A DNA stretch of 64,000 bases, taken from Chitinivorax sp. B. GTDB taxonomy: Bacteria > Pseudomonadota > Gammaproteobacteria > Burkholderiales > SCOH01. A program made the position numbers and the translations under genes. Shown in pieces: positions 62,990 to 64,000 of this stretch. The notes under the pieces were generated by a model that made no database searches, had not been told where the DNA came from, and worked only from the letters and a program-made list of their open reading frames with translations. The stretch spans positions 1-64,000 of the forward strand of contig NZ_SCOH01000030.1 of assembly GCF_005503445.1 (NCBI RefSeq), given 5' to 3'. How positions within the stretch are numbered: the first letter of the stretch is position 1; the number at the start of each line of letters is the position of its first letter.

Positions 62990-63020
62990 AACAGGCAGTC
63001 TTGTGGCTGCCTGTTTTTTT
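62990..63020. terminator. Terminator between yedI-like gene and recG
   Basis: AACAGGCAG (62990-62998) pairs with CTGCCTGTT (63007-63015), followed by T to 63020. It best serves rightward transcription from the DUF808 gene. Confidence 0.82.
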
Positions 63021-63024
63021 CATC

Positions 63025-64000
63025 TTAAACCTTCAACAAATCTGTCCGACTGCCCAACCAGCGTGATAAATGTGCCTCTGCCACGGAGGGAGCCTGATCC
63101 AGTAGCTGTTCGGCCACCTCCTGGGCTGCTTCCAGCAAATGCAGATCCTTTTCCAGGTCCGCAAAGCGCAGCATGGGTGCACCAGACTGTCTCGCGCCGA
63201 GGAACTCGCCCGGGCCACGCAGATGCAAATCCTGCCGGGCAATTTCGAATCCATCGGTATTTTCGTAGATGACTTTCAGGCGCGCTTTGGCCGTGTCTGA
63301 TAACGGGGTGGTATAAAGCAGGATGCAGGTACTCTCGACTGCACCCCGGCCAACGCGGCCACGTAGTTGGTGCAGCTGTGACAGGCCCATCCGTTCGGCG
63401 TGTTCGATCACCATCAAGCAGGCATTGGGGACATCGACGCCAACTTCGATCACGGTGGTGGCGACCAGAAGCTGCACATCGTTGATCTTGAAGGCAGCCA
63501 TCACTTCCGCCTTTTCGCTGGCTTTCATGCGGCCATGCACCAAACCCACTTTCAATTCCGGCAATGATTCAACCAGAACCGTGTAGGTGTCCAGCGCCGT
63601 TTGCAACTGCAGTGCTTCCGACTCCTCAATCAATGGGCATACCCAATAGGCTTGACGGCCTTCCAGGCATTTCATGCGGACGCGTTCGATGATCTCGTCA
63701 CGGCGCGCGTCGGATACCAGTTTGGTCACCACAGGGGTTCGTCCTGGTGGCAGCTCATCGATCACCGACACGTCCAGATCGGCGTAATAGCTCATCGACA
63801 AAGTACGTGGAATCGGTGTGGCGCTCATCATCAATTGATGTGGGCTGTGACCTTTCGAACGCAAGGCCAACCGCTGATGTACGCCAAATCGATGTTGTTC
63901 ATCGACAATGGACAGCCCCAATTGCTGGAATTCGACCTGATCCTGGAACAGTGCATGGGTACCAATCGCCAGTTTGGCTTCACCACTGGCAACGCGCGCG
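63025..64000 (-). CDS. recG: ATP-dependent DNA helicase RecG, C-terminal part
   Basis: The frame is open to the window end, giving the last ~324 codons; the N-terminus lies outside. Visible motifs are IGTHALFQDQVEFQQLGL, the DEQHRFG box (motif II), MSATPIPRTL (motif III), VHGRMKASEKAEVM and TTVIEVGVDVPNA (motifs IV-V) and the HQLRGRVGRG motif VI, then the RecG-specific end LHLRGPGEFLGARQSG. RecG remodels stalled replication forks and branched DNA. No damage is seen in this part. Confidence 0.96.
   Translation of the reverse strand, partial: ARVASGEAKLAIGTHALFQDQVEFQQLGLSIVDEQHRFGVHQRLALRSKGHSPHQLMMSATPIPRTLSMSYYADLDVSVIDELPPGRTPVVTKLVSDARRDEIIERVRMKCLEGRQAYWVCPLIEESEALQLQTALDTYTVLVESLPELKVGLVHGRMKASEKAEVMAAFKINDVQLLVATTVIEVGVDVPNACLMVIEHAERMGLSQLHQLRGRVGRGAVESTCILLYTTPLSDTAKARLKVIYENTDGFEIARQDLHLRGPGEFLGARQSGAPMLRFADLEKDLHLLEAAQEVAEQLLDQAPSVAEAHLSRWLGSRTDLLKV

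Overview
The window reads as a chromosomal segment of a flagellated betaproteobacterium, possibly Neisseriales/Chitinivorax-like. This rests on the repertoire: paired cyanophycin synthetases, an IscR-type isc operon, class III ribonucleotide reductase, PhaB, GlnB, FlgA/M/N and MnmC. The species cannot be fixed from sequence alone. Most genes look like ordinary housekeeping DNA of moderate G+C. The first ~4.4 kb is visibly AT-rich and has different codon use.

Layout. 1-4.4 kb: the edge of an ISAs1-family transposase, then an AT-rich cassette: SxtJ-like membrane protein, a 49-residue DUF5989/SxtK-like peptide missed by length cut-offs, an O-carbamoyltransferase and a membrane-anchored SGNH hydrolase. 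4.8-9.7 kb: isochorismatase-like hydrolase, a degenerate HD-GYP protein, then anaerobic ribonucleotide reductase with NrdD split into a large body and a separate 58-residue glycyl-radical peptide, followed by NrdG. 10-20.4 kb: cyanophycin locus. A leftward, tightly coupled operon (ABC transporter with PH-like and zinc-ribbon N-terminus, DUF1854 protein, secreted protein, CapA-like phosphoesterase, membrane protein) diverges from rightward cphA' (dead P-loop) and full-length cphA. 20.4-29.6 kb: CPBP protease, DUF805 protein, nudJ-cyclase-mnmA, diguanylate cyclase, GST, AI-2E-family permease, rdgC and a class V aminotransferase.

29.9-38.1 kb: the isc operon on the minus strand (iscR-iscS-iscU-iscA-hscB-hscA-fdx-ybaK-iscX-mnmC), with a near-consensus IscR site over its promoter and a terminator-like hairpin between iscA and hscB. 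38-48 kb: GAF protein, fadD and a GntR regulator, PilZ protein, hslR, trxA, rho, rpmE, an ArnT-like transferase and mobA. 48-56 kb: PAS histidine kinase, phaB, SCP2 protein, FemAB-like protein, nadE, a zinc-ribbon protein and glnB, then a short unannotated transcription unit with a strong promoter, tiny ORFs and a strong terminator. 56-64 kb: corA, flgN/flgM/flgA with a sigma-28 promoter, YjdF-like protein, GDPD, EamA transporter, YedI/DUF808 protein and the 3' part of recG.

How genes work together. cphA/cphA' make a multi-L-arginyl-poly-L-aspartate nitrogen reserve, and the divergent operon probably serves the same metabolism. PhaB points to polyhydroxybutyrate and GlnB to nitrogen sensing. 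IscS and the Isc proteins supply sulfur and Fe-S clusters to NrdG, IscR and the thiolation step by MnmA, whose product MnmC modifies further. The GGDEF, PilZ and degenerate HD-GYP proteins suggest cyclic-di-GMP signalling, perhaps tied to the flagellar genes. No tRNA, rRNA or CRISPR array was recognised.
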